DNA from: Candidatus Saccharimonadota bacterium
GTDB taxonomy: Bacteria; Patescibacteriota; Saccharimonadia; Saccharimonadales; Saccharimonadaceae
Assembly: GCA_017511865.1 (NCBI GenBank)
Contig: JAFWIQ010000015.1
Location: 1 to 64,000 of the forward strand
DNA: 64,000 nt
Reading direction: 5' to 3'
Shown: positions 47,444-55,873 of the stretch, piece after piece
How the letters are laid out: each line of letters begins with the position of its first letter
Position numbering within the stretch: the first letter of the stretch is position 1
Program-made: the position numbers and the translations under genes
The notes under the pieces: generated by a model
What the model was told of the DNA's origin: nothing
Databases searched by the model: none
The model's input: the letters and a program-made list of their open reading frames with translations, nothing else

Positions 47444-49044
47444 GACCGAAATTCTTTGGTCGAAGCATTGTTGAATATATGCTCTAGAGGTTTCTTCCAT
47501 CTGAAAGAGACCTCATTTTTGTTGTTGATTTCTAGGTTCGTAAGCATATTTCGGACTAACTGGTCTTTTTGCCAAGAATCGGCAGATTTCATCTTTTTAC
47601 CGATGGAATCTAGCTGGTTCGTAAGCTCGTCTAAGATTTCGCGGACTTGGTCCGGATCGAAGATTTTAGTGTCAATTTCGTCGCGCTCGGTCTGTAAAGT
47701 TGCAATATCGTTCCGGCATTCTTCAAGTTGCTCGTTTACCATTTGTTTCGCCTCTTTTGGCGCATCTTTGCCGAGGTCTATGAAAGCCTGGGCAAGTTCG
47801 TCCTGACGGCGTTTCTTGGCTTTAATGGCGGCATTAACGCGGAGTTTTTCCGCAATAAGTTCGTTATGGCGAACATTAATATAATCCGTTAGACTGTTTT
47901 GAATCTTCGCAACATCTCTCTTTGTGAAATGTAGGCTATCTAGTGTTTTGTAGAGTGCATCTAGTACTACTTGTGCGCGGATGTTCTTTTGCTTTCTTGT
48001 GCACTCTGGGTTCCCGCAACGAAAGTAGAGGTATTTCTTGCCAGTACGCGATTTCGAGCGTGCTACGTGCATGAAATTACCGCATTCGCCACATTTAACC
48101 ATTTGACGAAATGGGATAAATACTTTACCTTCTTCGGCTTTTACGGAAGCCGAAACGACCTTTTTAAGATTCCTGCGTTTTGCCTGAATCAATCCGAATT
48201 CTTCTTCGGTGATCATTGGCTTGAAATCTGGTAAGATTTCTCTTAAATCTACCTTTTGTCCGCCTTGGACGAGTATTCCATAGTAAAACGGATCGCTTAA
48301 GATTGAACCCAGCACCGAGATACTATTATAGACAGTGATTTTCCGTTTATTTTTGTTTTTGCGATTGATTTTCGTCATACGGTGGACGTCGTTTTGGCGC
48401 CAGAACTCGATAATATCTCTTTGGCTATATCCCTCAAGATACATATCAAATCCTCGCCTAATGAAGTCGAAATTCTGATCTGGCTCGTAAAAACCTGTTA
48501 CTTCATTGCGGTTATATCCCCATTTTGGCATACCGCCAGATTTTCCTTGGGCGAGGTTAGAATTCACACCACGCTGGACGCTTTCGCTTAAGTGTTCTGA
48601 ATATTGCTTAGACATGGCAAAAACGATATTAAGGAGCAGTTTCGCGTTTGAATCGTTCGTAAAATTAAACATCGGGAATTTTAGGTCCTTAATTACACCG
48701 TTATCGACCATATCAACAATCATCCCGGCTTCTAATGAGTTACGCGCTAAGCGGTCTGGGTGCCAGGTTAGGATTCCATCATATTTACCGGCTTCAAGGT
48801 CTTTTAACATTCTAGAGAATATCGGGCGGCGTCCGGAAATTTTCGCCGAGTGTGATTCTTTTAAAATATCCACGACGACTAAGCCGTGGGTTTCCGCATA
48901 AGCTAAGCAATCTTTGATTTGGTCTGGGAGGGATTTAGCTTGCGCGCCAACATCCTCAGAAGATTTGCGAGCATAAAGAACGTAGCGAAGTAAAGGTTGC
49001 TCGCTCTCGCTGGTTTTTATTGTTGCAATTTGGTTACCTCTCAT
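47428..49044 (-). CDS. Large serine recombinase (site-specific integrase)
   Basis: 538 residues. The resolvase-type catalytic domain has the Ser in YARKSSED and Arg in HPDRLARNSLE. A recombinase domain (KWGYNRNEVTGFYEP to PFYYGILVQGG), a zinc ribbon (CGECGNF, then FRCGNPECTRK) and a long coiled coil (about 385-490) follow. The C-terminal NNASTKEFRSGAPD reads through the att core; residues GAPD and the stop codon come from the tRNA-Leu 3' end. TGA-TATAAT (minus, ending 49052) is 7 nt before the ATG, so it is leaderless. It probably integrates and excises the element. Confidence 0.94.
   Translation of the reverse strand: MRGNQIATIKTSESEQPLLRYVLYARKSSEDVGAQAKSLPDQIKDCLAYAETHGLVVVDILKESHSAKISGRRPIFSRMLKDLEAGKYDGILTWHPDRLARNSLEAGMIVDMVDNGVIKDLKFPMFNFTNDSNAKLLLNIVFAMSKQYSEHLSESVQRGVNSNLAQGKSGGMPKWGYNRNEVTGFYEPDQNFDFIRRGFDMYLEGYSQRDIIEFWRQNDVHRMTKINRKNKNKRKITVYNSISVLGSILSDPFYYGILVQGGQKVDLREILPDFKPMITEEEFGLIQAKRRNLKKVVSASVKAEEGKVFIPFRQMVKCGECGNFMHVARSKSRTGKKYLYFRCGNPECTRKQKNIRAQVVLDALYKTLDSLHFTKRDVAKIQNSLTDYINVRHNELIAEKLRVNAAIKAKKRRQDELAQAFIDLGKDAPKEAKQMVNEQLEECRNDIATLQTERDEIDTKIFDPDQVREILDELTNQLDSIGKKMKSADSWQKDQLVRNMLTNLEINNKNEVSFRWKKPLEHIFNNASTKEFRSGAPD
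47437..47477. repeat. Left attachment-site repeat of the integrative element
   Basis: 41 bp beginning in the tRNA acceptor stem and running into the recombinase gene; matches 54033-54073 with two differences. It contains a short hairpin (GACCGAA-ATTC-TTTGGTC). Confidence 0.85.
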
Positions 49045-49141
49045 TAGTTTTATTATATCATAACAGAGGTGGGAATGCTAGAATAAGGAAAATCTCCGAC
49101 CTTACGACCGGAGATTTTAAGCTATTTGAATCATGTTTATT
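49045..49141. other. Intergenic hairpin between recombinase and the 47-residue gene
   Basis: A 10-bp stem (about 49088-49097 with 49108-49117) with A/T ends could act as a terminator on either strand. The recombinase promoter lies at 49052-49060. No ORF of note. Confidence 0.55.
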
Positions 49142-49285
49142 TTAATAATAGAATTCGACTTCGCCATTTTTACCCACCGATTTCCATTGATTTTGCGCTA
49201 TGCGTTCTGGCGTAACTATAATGCTTTTTAGAACGCTGAATAGACTAGCGATAGCCGCGGACGTTTCTTTAAATTCTTCGTCCAT
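49142..49285 (-). CDS. Small 47-residue protein upstream of the recombinase
   Basis: The ATG at 49285 (minus) has AAGGAG 7 nt upstream. The protein starts MDEEFKETSAAIASLF, continues VLKSIIVTPERIAQNQW and ends GEVEFYY. It is soluble and acidic with helical potential. It lies between the recombinase and a minus-strand TGG-TATAAT promoter near 49440. By position it could be a recombination directionality factor or regulator, but no family is recognised. Confidence 0.62.
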   Translation of the reverse strand: MDEEFKETSAAIASLFSVLKSIIVTPERIAQNQWKSVGKNGEVEFYY

Positions 49286-49576
49286 AAGGTACTCCTTGCG
49301 TAGCTCGAAAGTTTACGAGCTTAGATGTGGCATAAACGCTCCGCAATTAGCATTCATGCGTATAAATAAAAAATGCGCCCATTTTTTAACTGCCGCATTA
49401 CTTGGACTTCGAGAACATCTCTAACTCGAAGCTAGCTCTATTATACCACATCCGTGATGTAGCGCGTACGTACATATGGCATATTGCACGATAATACATT
49501 ATATGGTACAATAAATATTGTCGGAACCTTCCTATAGTACGAAGCATTTTATTATTGTGAAACGGAGGCGAATCTG
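49286..49576. promoter_or_regulatory. Divergent promoter region inside the element
   Basis: On the minus strand a TGG-TATAAT box (about 49446-49438) starts a long leader holding inverted repeats (CTTCGAG with CTCGAAG near 49408-49430; AGCTCG with CGAGCT at 49303-49322) and a T-rich hairpin near 49365-49385 that could be an attenuator. On the plus strand TGG-TACAAT (about 49504-49512) leads, through a leader of about 55 nt with a CGGAGG site, to the gene at 49577. Confidence 0.55.
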
Positions 49577-50095
49577 ATGAGCACAAGCTTCATAATCGCC
49601 CAGATGTTTGGGGTGTTTGGGCTCATTGCAATGGTAATCTCTCTTTTCCAGAAAGACCGCAGTCGAATGTTGTTTTTCGTCGTCTTCAATTGCATATTCT
49701 TCATTGTAGAATATCTGTTGTTGGGGGCTTTCGCCGGAATGGGTGGCAACATTGTTGCATTAGCGAGAACGGTCCTGTTCAAGAAGAAGGACGAAGATGA
49801 GAGATTCAACAAGATTTGGATTTACATCAGTGTCATGGTTGCGTACACAGTGATGACATTTTTAACCTTTGATGGACCGATTAGCCTTCTACCAATTATA
49901 GCGGAATACATTTACGCGACTGCTCTTTGGCAGACGAATGTATCTCACATCCGTTATGGTACGGCAATTATGGTCGTATTTTGGTTAGTATATGACATTA
50001 TTGTCTGCGCTTACCCCTCGGCTATTTGTGATACAATCGTATTCACCTCAACTATTGTTTCAATAGTGAAGTTTTGGAAGAAAACTGATCACTAA
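49577..50095 (+). CDS. YgjV-family inner-membrane protein
   Basis: 172 residues with five to six hydrophobic helices (about 5-22, 28-52, 75-98, 100-118, 122-145, 148-165). The pattern around FGLIAMVISLFQKDRSRML, AFAGMGGNIVALART and WQTNVSHIRYG resembles YgjV/Imp-YgjV integral membrane proteins of unknown function. GGAGG site 9 nt before the ATG, own promoter and terminator. As element cargo it may be a transporter or sensor; no evidence decides. Confidence 0.78.
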   Translation: MSTSFIIAQMFGVFGLIAMVISLFQKDRSRMLFFVVFNCIFFIVEYLLLGAFAGMGGNIVALARTVLFKKKDEDERFNKIWIYISVMVAYTVMTFLTFDGPISLLPIIAEYIYATALWQTNVSHIRYGTAIMVVFWLVYDIIVCAYPSAICDTIVFTSTIVSIVKFWKKTDH

Positions 50096-50102
50096 GCCAC
50101 TA

Positions 50103-50132
50103 AGGGTGCCCAAATGGGTGCCCTGCATTTTT
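50103..50132 (+). terminator. Rho-independent terminator
   Basis: 8-bp stem with two G-U pairs (50104-50111 with 50116-50123), AAAT loop, T run. Confidence 0.78.
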
Positions 50133-50240
50133 AAGGTAATAAAATGTTCTGACACTTGCTTTTATTGTCAGTTTGTGATATTATCTCATAAAGATTTGAT
50201 TGGGATCATTATCTAGTATTTTTATAAGGAGGTTTTGCAT

Positions 50241-51467
50241 ATGACAGAATTGGAGATGCGAACGGAAAAACTTTTGACTGATATCTCAAGGTTGATAGAC
50301 GAGGTGGTTTCACTTGATGAGTTGAGGTCGCTTTTGAATAGTGGCAGAAAGCTTAAGATTAAGTACGGTGTTGACTGTACAGCCCCGTTTCTTCATCTTG
50401 GCCATGCGGTCAATCTTTGGGCCATGAGACGTTTTCAGGAGGATGGACACAAGGTAATTTTTCTCATCGGTAATTTCACCAGTAAAATCGGTGATCCTAC
50501 CGGGAGGAGTACTACCCGCAATATGTTGACCGACGAAGAAATTGCGGTTGCCGCTGATGAATTCGTCAAGCAAGTCAGTACTGTGCTCATTACGGATGAT
50601 CCTGACGTGTTCGAGATTCGGCATAATGCCGATTGGTTTTCTGAGATGCCACTTGCTGACTTTATCGGACTTTGTTCTCAGGTAACTACTTCCAGAATGT
50701 TGTCCAGAGATATGTTCAAAAAGCGCATGCAGAGTGGCGACGAGATTCATCTCAATGAATTACTGTACCCTATTCTTCAGGGTTTCGATTCGGTAAAGCT
50801 TGAATCTGATTTGACGATCGTCGGTACTGACCAGTTGTTCAACGAGATGATGGGAAGAAGTTTTCAGGAAAGATTTGGACAGCCTTCGCAAGTTGTTATG
50901 ACGACTAAAATTACGAAGGGTCTTTGGGGTGAAGAAAAGCAAAGCAAGAGTATCGGAAATTTCGTTGCCCTTACTGATTCTAGCAGGGATAAGTTTGGCA
51001 AGATTATGACCCTCGGTGACGATCGTATTATCGATTGGTTGAAAGTGTACACCGACATAGGCATGGAAAGGATAACATTCCTTGAGCGGTCGATTAAAGA
51101 AGGTATGCTTAATCCGAGAGATGCGAAAGTTGAACTTGCTCACGCTATAGTCAGGAGATATCATGGCGAAGAAATAGCAGATGCCGAACGTAAGTTCTTC
51201 TTCGATACCTTCTCTAAGAAGGCGTTCCCCGACGACGCTCCCGTAATTGCTTTTTCCAAGATGAATACCCCTAACACGGTTTTTGAGCTTGTCAAAGCCT
51301 GTCATCCTGATTTTTCGAGTAGCCAAATTCGCCGACTGATCACTCAGGGAGCAATTGTTCTCAATGACGAAAAAATCACTGATCCGCAAGCCTCAATCAG
51401 TCTTATCGAAGGTGAAAATAATCTCAAGACTGGGAAACGCACCTTCTTCAAGGCCGTAGTTTCCTAA
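50241..51467 (+). CDS. tyrS: Tyrosyl-tRNA synthetase carried on the integrative element
   Basis: 408 residues. Class I signatures: HLGH in TAPFLHLGHAVNL and KQSKSIGNFV (variant KMSKS). Tyrosine-pocket and dimer regions are YPILQGFDSVKLE and VGTDQLFNEMMGR, and there is a C-terminal S4 domain (SSSQIRRLITQGAIVLNDEKI). It charges tRNA-Tyr. The start at 50241 follows AAGGAGG. TTGCTT, 17 bp and TATTAT (near 50155-50185) form the promoter, with a leader of about 50 nt. Carriage on a mobile element next to a TrpRS suggests an auxiliary, perhaps inhibitor-resistant copy (inference). Confidence 0.93.
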   Translation: MTELEMRTEKLLTDISRLIDEVVSLDELRSLLNSGRKLKIKYGVDCTAPFLHLGHAVNLWAMRRFQEDGHKVIFLIGNFTSKIGDPTGRSTTRNMLTDEEIAVAADEFVKQVSTVLITDDPDVFEIRHNADWFSEMPLADFIGLCSQVTTSRMLSRDMFKKRMQSGDEIHLNELLYPILQGFDSVKLESDLTIVGTDQLFNEMMGRSFQERFGQPSQVVMTTKITKGLWGEEKQSKSIGNFVALTDSSRDKFGKIMTLGDDRIIDWLKVYTDIGMERITFLERSIKEGMLNPRDAKVELAHAIVRRYHGEEIADAERKFFFDTFSKKAFPDDAPVIAFSKMNTPNTVFELVKACHPDFSSSQIRRLITQGAIVLNDEKITDPQASISLIEGENNLKTGKRTFFKAVVS

Positions 51468-51473
51468 AAAAAT

Positions 51474-51502
51474 GGGAGAACCGAAAGGTTCTCCCTCTTT
51501 TT
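51474..51502. terminator. Terminator between tyrS and the convergent TrpRS gene
   Basis: 9-bp perfect stem (51474-51482 with 51487-51495), GAAA tetraloop, T run on the plus side and A run on the other. Confidence 0.9.
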
Positions 51503-52514
51503 ATTTGTCCCATTTTTCACAAATTAAGGACAGGTCGTGCGCAAAATCAACCTTATCTTTCGCCCACATGACAGGATCGGAGTCACAGTGTTTAGCGAGT
51601 GTATTAAGCGTTTTGTTATCGTATAACAGAACGTGGCACATGAGTTGATACGCTATGGAATCGTTGTGGTTTACTGCTTCTTCGGGCAATCGCGTAATTA
51701 TCTTTATGATCTCTCTCTCAGTCATACCAGCAGTAATCGAAGAACCACGTAAGCTTTTGCTCATCTTCGGTTGTCCGTTAAGTCCTCTTATTATGGAGGA
51801 GAAAAGACCACAGATATTCACGTCCAGATCGAGTCGCCCAGCTATGTCGTTTGCCTTAGGAACGTACGGGTGTTCATCAATTCCGGAAAGAACAATAATA
51901 TTTTTGTAATTTCCAACAAATCCTTCGTGGATAAAATCGGAAAACATTAATAGAATTGCCTGCTTTACAGCAAAACTCATACCGGAATAGATGCCCAATT
52001 TCTCGTAATACTGGTAGATGCTTTCCTCTACGTCCTGGAAATCTTCATCTTGGACTTTAGGGGAAATAAGAAAAGCTGTTTTCATAATCTCGGCGTGGTC
52101 GAGCTGATTCCGGATTGTACCAAAATTCGCATCGAAACCAAGATTTTTGACAAAATTCGCATATTTCTCTACGTTCTTAGTTACACTAGTGATACTCGAA
52201 GACCGAGAACTATACGAATCGATATCTCCCAGAATAATCTGGACTTTATATCCTCTCTTCTGAAAATAAATCCCGCGAAGAATCTGAGAGATTGTTCCAA
52301 TGTGCGGTTCATGATTTGTTCCTACTCCGAGGATAATGAGCGTGTTTTCTTTTGAAATTCCGTGAATGACTTCAGTGTTCAGATTGTACCCGCAAAGCCA
52401 GTTTTGCATTTCGTCGAATGAGAATCCCGGAAGCAAATCCGTCATCTCATTGCAGAACTTGTAGCCGAACCTTTCGACTATGTCTTGGTAGTAAAATTCA
52501 TCATAACGCAACAT
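51501..52514 (-). CDS. Tryptophanyl-tRNA synthetase of archaeal/eukaryotic type
   Basis: 337 residues. Class I PHIGT in TNHEPHIGTISQIL and PKMSKSLRGSSI (KMSKS). SGIDEHPYVPKANDIAGRLD corresponds to the GxDQ-PY-R-DIA region of archaeal and eukaryotic TrpRS rather than the bacterial GxDQ-xHLEL form. An N-terminal domain (RFGYKFCNEM, LPGFSFDEMQNWL) is present. The start is 52514, because AAAGGGGGA precedes that ATG; two in-frame ATGs lie further up. It would charge tRNA-Trp. Convergent with tyrS across a shared terminator. Confidence 0.86.
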   Translation of the reverse strand: MLRYDEFYYQDIVERFGYKFCNEMTDLLPGFSFDEMQNWLCGYNLNTEVIHGISKENTLIILGVGTNHEPHIGTISQILRGIYFQKRGYKVQIILGDIDSYSSRSSSITSVTKNVEKYANFVKNLGFDANFGTIRNQLDHAEIMKTAFLISPKVQDEDFQDVEESIYQYYEKLGIYSGMSFAVKQAILLMFSDFIHEGFVGNYKNIIVLSGIDEHPYVPKANDIAGRLDLDVNICGLFSSIIRGLNGQPKMSKSLRGSSITAGMTEREIIKIITRLPEEAVNHNDSIAYQLMCHVLLYDNKTLNTLAKHCDSDPVMWAKDKVDFAHDLSLICEKWDK

Positions 52515-52615
52515 AGGATTTCCCCCTTTCATTATTTTGCGCGTGTAAAAGTACATCCCTTATAGAACTAGACAAATTATAACATATAATGCAGAAATAT
52601 GCTATAATAAAGACT

Positions 52616-53719
52616 ATGCAAGTCAAAAATAATTACAATGAATGTTTAACCAATTTAGCATGTTCAATTAGAAATTATTTTGGGCTACCTTTTAATCATA
52701 AAACTCTAGAGTTTATCGATGAGTATCTAGAAGAACACGAACCTACTAATGTTGTTGTGATTTTACTTGATGGTATGGGGACGAAAATTATTGAGCGAAC
52801 CCTGCCAGAAGATTCTTTTTTCCGCAAAAATTTAGCAAAGTCTATTACTACTGTTTTTCCAGCAACTACAACTGCTGCTACTACTTCAATTCGCACTGGG
52901 CTAAATCCAGTTGAACATGGGTGGCTAGGTTGGACTACATATATCAAGCCGATTGATAAAGTTATAACTCTTTTTATGAATTCCGAAAAAGGTCATGACG
53001 GAGAGACCTGTGAGGAATTTTTGGGCGTAAAAAATAAGTTGGCTTCAGAGACTATAGTAGATGAAATAAATAAGCAAGGCAAATTTAAGGGTCTGGAATT
53101 AATGCCGTTTGGCGAAAATGCCTATAATAGCCTAGACGATATGCTCGAGAAAATCAAGGCAGAGACGAAAAAGCCTGGCAAGAAATATATTTATGCGTAT
53201 GATGTTGAGCCGGACGGAACCATGCACGAAACCGGGCCTGATAGTGGAGCTTCGAAGAAACTAATCATTGAAAGAAATGATAAAATTGAACAATTAGCAA
53301 AAGAGTTAAAAGATACATTGTTGATTGTTCTATCTGATCACGGTCATATTAAAGTTAAGAACATCTTCTTAAATAAATATCCTGACATCTTAGATTTGCT
53401 CGACCGTAAAACTTCAATCGACCAGAGAGCCGTTGCTTTTAAAGTTAAAGATGGCAAGAAAGAAGAATTCAGGAACAAATTCGAAAATTATTTTGGCAAT
53501 ACCTCCTATGATTTATACGATACTAAAGACGTTGTTGAATCAAAATTGTTCGGCGATGGACTAGAAAATGAACTATTCGAGCCTGCACTCGGTGATTTTC
53601 TAGCTATTGCAAAAAGCACTGAATGTTTAGTCGCTCCAGGCGACGAAGTACTTGTTTCTCACCACGCAGGCTATACTGATGACGAGGTATATGTACCAAT
53701 TATTGTTAAACAATGCTAG
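52616..53719 (+). CDS. Alkaline-phosphatase-superfamily phosphodiesterase
   Basis: 367 residues. Metal site ILLDGMG, nucleophile Thr in TTVFPATTTAATTSIRTG, DVEPDGTMHETGPDS, LIVLSDHGHIKV and LVSHHAGYTD: the order of type I phosphodiesterase/nucleotide pyrophosphatases. There is no signal peptide, so it is cytosolic. It would split phosphodiester or pyrophosphate bonds of nucleotides or nucleotide sugars. The start at 52616 is set by TGC-TATAAT ending 7 nt upstream; an ATG at 52589 precedes the promoter. Confidence 0.88.
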   Translation: MQVKNNYNECLTNLACSIRNYFGLPFNHKTLEFIDEYLEEHEPTNVVVILLDGMGTKIIERTLPEDSFFRKNLAKSITTVFPATTTAATTSIRTGLNPVEHGWLGWTTYIKPIDKVITLFMNSEKGHDGETCEEFLGVKNKLASETIVDEINKQGKFKGLELMPFGENAYNSLDDMLEKIKAETKKPGKKYIYAYDVEPDGTMHETGPDSGASKKLIIERNDKIEQLAKELKDTLLIVLSDHGHIKVKNIFLNKYPDILDLLDRKTSIDQRAVAFKVKDGKKEEFRNKFENYFGNTSYDLYDTKDVVESKLFGDGLENELFEPALGDFLAIAKSTECLVAPGDEVLVSHHAGYTDDEVYVPIIVKQC

Positions 53720-54023
53720 ATAACGTTATAAGATAAATAAACTAGAACAAAAAAGCTCGAGCTTAAATTCATTATATAGTATGTAGCATATGCATATTGC
53801 AGTAGGCCTCTCGCCGGCAAAGCCAGCATGGCTAATAAAATAGGTGCTTTCGTCTTCTGGGGCTTAAAGCAATGGCAGCCCCAGCAGATTTAGGAGACTA
53901 TAAACCAATAGGCTTACGCTTTCAGATCTAGCCTTCTAAAGTTTTGCTCGCTTTTGGCGAGCTAACGAAGGCGCCCATACTTTTATTTTTTAATGCTTTG
54001 TACTAAACTAGGTTCTAGCGACA
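53720..54023. other. Non-coding right end of element 1 with several stable hairpins
   Basis: A 12-bp palindrome (AAGCTCGAGCTT, near 53749). Hairpins at 53821-53833 (5 bp), 53857-53884 (perfect 8-bp stem) and 53931-53972 (6-bp outer stem 53931-53936/53967-53972, and 6-bp inner stem 53946-53951/53957-53962). A T-rich tract follows at 53980-53990. ORFs here are at most about 20 codons. It could be a structured RNA or a regulatory/transfer region of the element. Confidence 0.55.
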
Positions 54024-54083
54024 TCATAAAGTCGCACCAGACCGAAATTCTTCGGTCGAAGCATTATTGAATACGTGTTCTGA
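54024..54083 (-). pseudogene. C-terminal remnant of a second serine recombinase
   Basis: On the minus strand this reads SEHVFNNASTEEFRSGATL then stop. It matches the end of the recombinase at 47428 (EHIFNNASTKEFRSG) up to the att core. A stop codon lies directly upstream and no other recombinase sequence remains. Confidence 0.75.
54033..54073. repeat. Internal attachment-site repeat
   Basis: 41-bp direct repeat of 47437-47477 with two differences (T to C, G to A). It holds the 7-bp tRNA end CGCACCA and the hairpin GACCGAA-ATTC-TTCGGTC. Confidence 0.85.
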
Positions 54084-54122
54084 AACTTACGCCCAAGCCT
54101 CCTTTTATTCTGGGGGCTCTTT

Positions 54123-54734
54123 TTATAAAATTGTGCAAGAAACCCCGTCAAAAAACAAAACATCGTCATCGGTCAGCGGATGTACTTTATACCCCTTAGA
54201 CTCCAGCTCCTTAGTTGCCTTTTTTACGCGCTCGAAGTACTTTTTCTTATGTGCATGTGGAATTATTACATCTTTGAAAACCCCCATCCCATCAAAATTA
54301 TCCAGTTTGGGTGCCAGGCTTTGGTCATCAAATTCTTCTGCCCCCTCGATTGTCGGACAGCAAACAATAGAGCCAGCACTTGAGCCAATATATATACCAT
54401 CCTTCTCTATAAATTCCTTTATAACCTTATCTGCTCCACTTTCTTTCAGTTTCTCCATTAGGTAAAAAGTATCTCCACCCGCAACCAAGACAACGTCAGC
54501 TCTATCAATAGCTTTTCGGATTTCTTCTTCATTTTTATTTTTTATATCCATCTCAACAACGTTAAGACCATATTTTTCGAGCGCAAGTTTATCAGCTTCA
54601 ACAAAATCTTTATTATCAAACGGATCGCCAGCGGTTGGGATAAAAACTGCTTTCTTTCCAACAAAATCGCGACCCCCATGTTCAATGATTTTCGCCATGG
54701 TAACCATAGCATAAGACGCAAGATATAGCCTCAC
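54123..54734 (-). CDS. Peptidase family S51 (dipeptidase E-like) protein
   Basis: 203 residues. LVAGGDTFYLMEKL and the nucleophile elbow IGSSAGSIV with Ser near 120 are the S51 signatures; a His in VIIPHAHKK is the probable catalytic partner. Members hydrolyse Asp-X dipeptides or cyanophycin fragments. GTG start at 54734 with GGAG 5 nt upstream. It begins 2 nt after the GNAT stop, so the two form an operon in element 2. Confidence 0.9.
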   Translation of the reverse strand: MRLYLASYAMVTMAKIIEHGGRDFVGKKAVFIPTAGDPFDNKDFVEADKLALEKYGLNVVEMDIKNKNEEEIRKAIDRADVVLVAGGDTFYLMEKLKESGADKVIKEFIEKDGIYIGSSAGSIVCCPTIEGAEEFDDQSLAPKLDNFDGMGVFKDVIIPHAHKKKYFERVKKATKELESKGYKVHPLTDDDVLFFDGVSCTIL

Positions 54735-54736
54735 AA

Positions 54737-55249
54737 TTACTCCTTAATTTTCATTATCATCTCTAAATCATGAGCCATAAACCCACTCTTTTTGTAAAAA
54801 TCTACGGCACTAACGTTGTCCGACAAAACTAGTAATTTAATACTGGTACATCCATGGGCTATGAAATAATCTTTCATTTTATCTAATAATTCTCGGCCCA
54901 CGCCACACCCTCTGTGGCCTGGCTTCACATACAGCAAGCCGATCCAGCCTTCTTTTGATGGGTTATGAGACAAATCATAAATTTCATCATCTCCTTTTTC
55001 ATGTTCGATGATGACGCCCTGAATAAAACCAACTATAACACCATTCTCTTCAGTAACAAATATTTTACCATTCATATTCTTGACGTCATCTATCATTTTT
55101 TGCATATAGCGATGTGCATCATTAACGCTTCTATATGGTAAAGATTCGCGAGACTGGTCAATCTCAGAAAAATATTTCTGCAATTCAAACTGCATCTCGT
55201 CTATTCTTTTGTAGTCGTTTTCGTTTACTTCCCTAATCATGTCTTTCAT
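54737..55249 (-). CDS. GNAT-family N-acetyltransferase
   Basis: 170 residues from ATG 55249. Acetyl-CoA loop LYVKPGHRGCGVGRELLDKM (R-x-x-G-x-G/A), then SIKLLVLSDNVSAVDFYKKSGF, the classic last motif. The frame is open 54 nt further up, but those codons contain a minus-strand TGC-TATAAT (about 55269-55261), so the start must be downstream; ATG 55240 is also possible. Substrate unknown; detoxification or resistance is a common role for mobile GNATs (inference). Confidence 0.88.
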   Translation of the reverse strand: MKDMIREVNENDYKRIDEMQFELQKYFSEIDQSRESLPYRSVNDAHRYMQKMIDDVKNMNGKIFVTEENGVIVGFIQGVIIEHEKGDDEIYDLSHNPSKEGWIGLLYVKPGHRGCGVGRELLDKMKDYFIAHGCTSIKLLVLSDNVSAVDFYKKSGFMAHDLEMIMKIKE

Positions 55250-55432
55250 AACTTTCAATACAATTATAGCACGACGACCACTGCTTGTTTGAATTGAAAA
55301 CATTGTTTAAAAAACAATACTTTCCTATTCTCGTCAAGAAAAATTTATACCTCTGTTTTCTGCACGAAACATGACGGAACACTGTTTGTGTACAAGTGGA
55401 CGCTTTCCGTTGACTTATTATCGTTTTATTTT

Positions 55433-55873
55433 CTAAAAATCGTTACCGTAGTTTGGCGTGATATCAATTGGTTCAGCCCATAAAAAGCGTTTCTCAACCG
55501 ACCAACGTCGGACAAAATACATGCGAAGAATTGCTTCGTTTACGTCGCGGTCGTTTAGGGCACGTGGAATATAAGCGAGAGAGAAGTAATATTTATCTTC
55601 ATCTTCGTGGTCTAAATGGATATAAATACGTTTTCCGTAGCCGTAACGCATTTCTTTATCCCAAGTTCCGAGCAAAGTTTCATCATCAAACTCCCTAAGC
55701 GCCCATTTGGCGTCTCGGACACTTGAATCAACAAGCACCATCTCTTTTAAGTCTTTATATTGATACGAAGCCAATATACCCTCGTGTTTTTCGTATAATT
55801 CAGTTAGTTGCCTTGCGGTAACTTCTATTGGTCCACCATTTTTTGGCTTTTTGTAGGGGCGACGTTTTGCCAT
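55433..55873 (-). CDS. Hypothetical protein, 146 residues
   Basis: Basic N-terminus (MAKRRPYKKPKNGG), helix (TARQLTELYEKHEG), then a strand-rich part with YGKRIYIHLDHEDEDKYYFSLAYIP and RRWSVEKRFLWAEP. AGAGG 6 nt before the ATG and a minus-strand TATAAT near 55925 support expression. No recognised family. It sits in element 2 and is likely cargo. Confidence 0.7.
   Translation of the reverse strand: MAKRRPYKKPKNGGPIEVTARQLTELYEKHEGILASYQYKDLKEMVLVDSSVRDAKWALREFDDETLLGTWDKEMRYGYGKRIYIHLDHEDEDKYYFSLAYIPRALNDRDVNEAILRMYFVRRWSVEKRFLWAEPIDITPNYGNDF

Noticed and set aside
50760-51389. 209-codon minus-strand frame inside tyrS
   Set aside because: Antisense to conserved TyrRS motifs; no start signals.
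53830-53930. tmRNA-like or small ORFs (19-21 codons) in the right end of element 1
   Set aside because: No tRNA-like ends, no tag followed by a proper resume context, no ribosome site; left as a structured non-coding segment.
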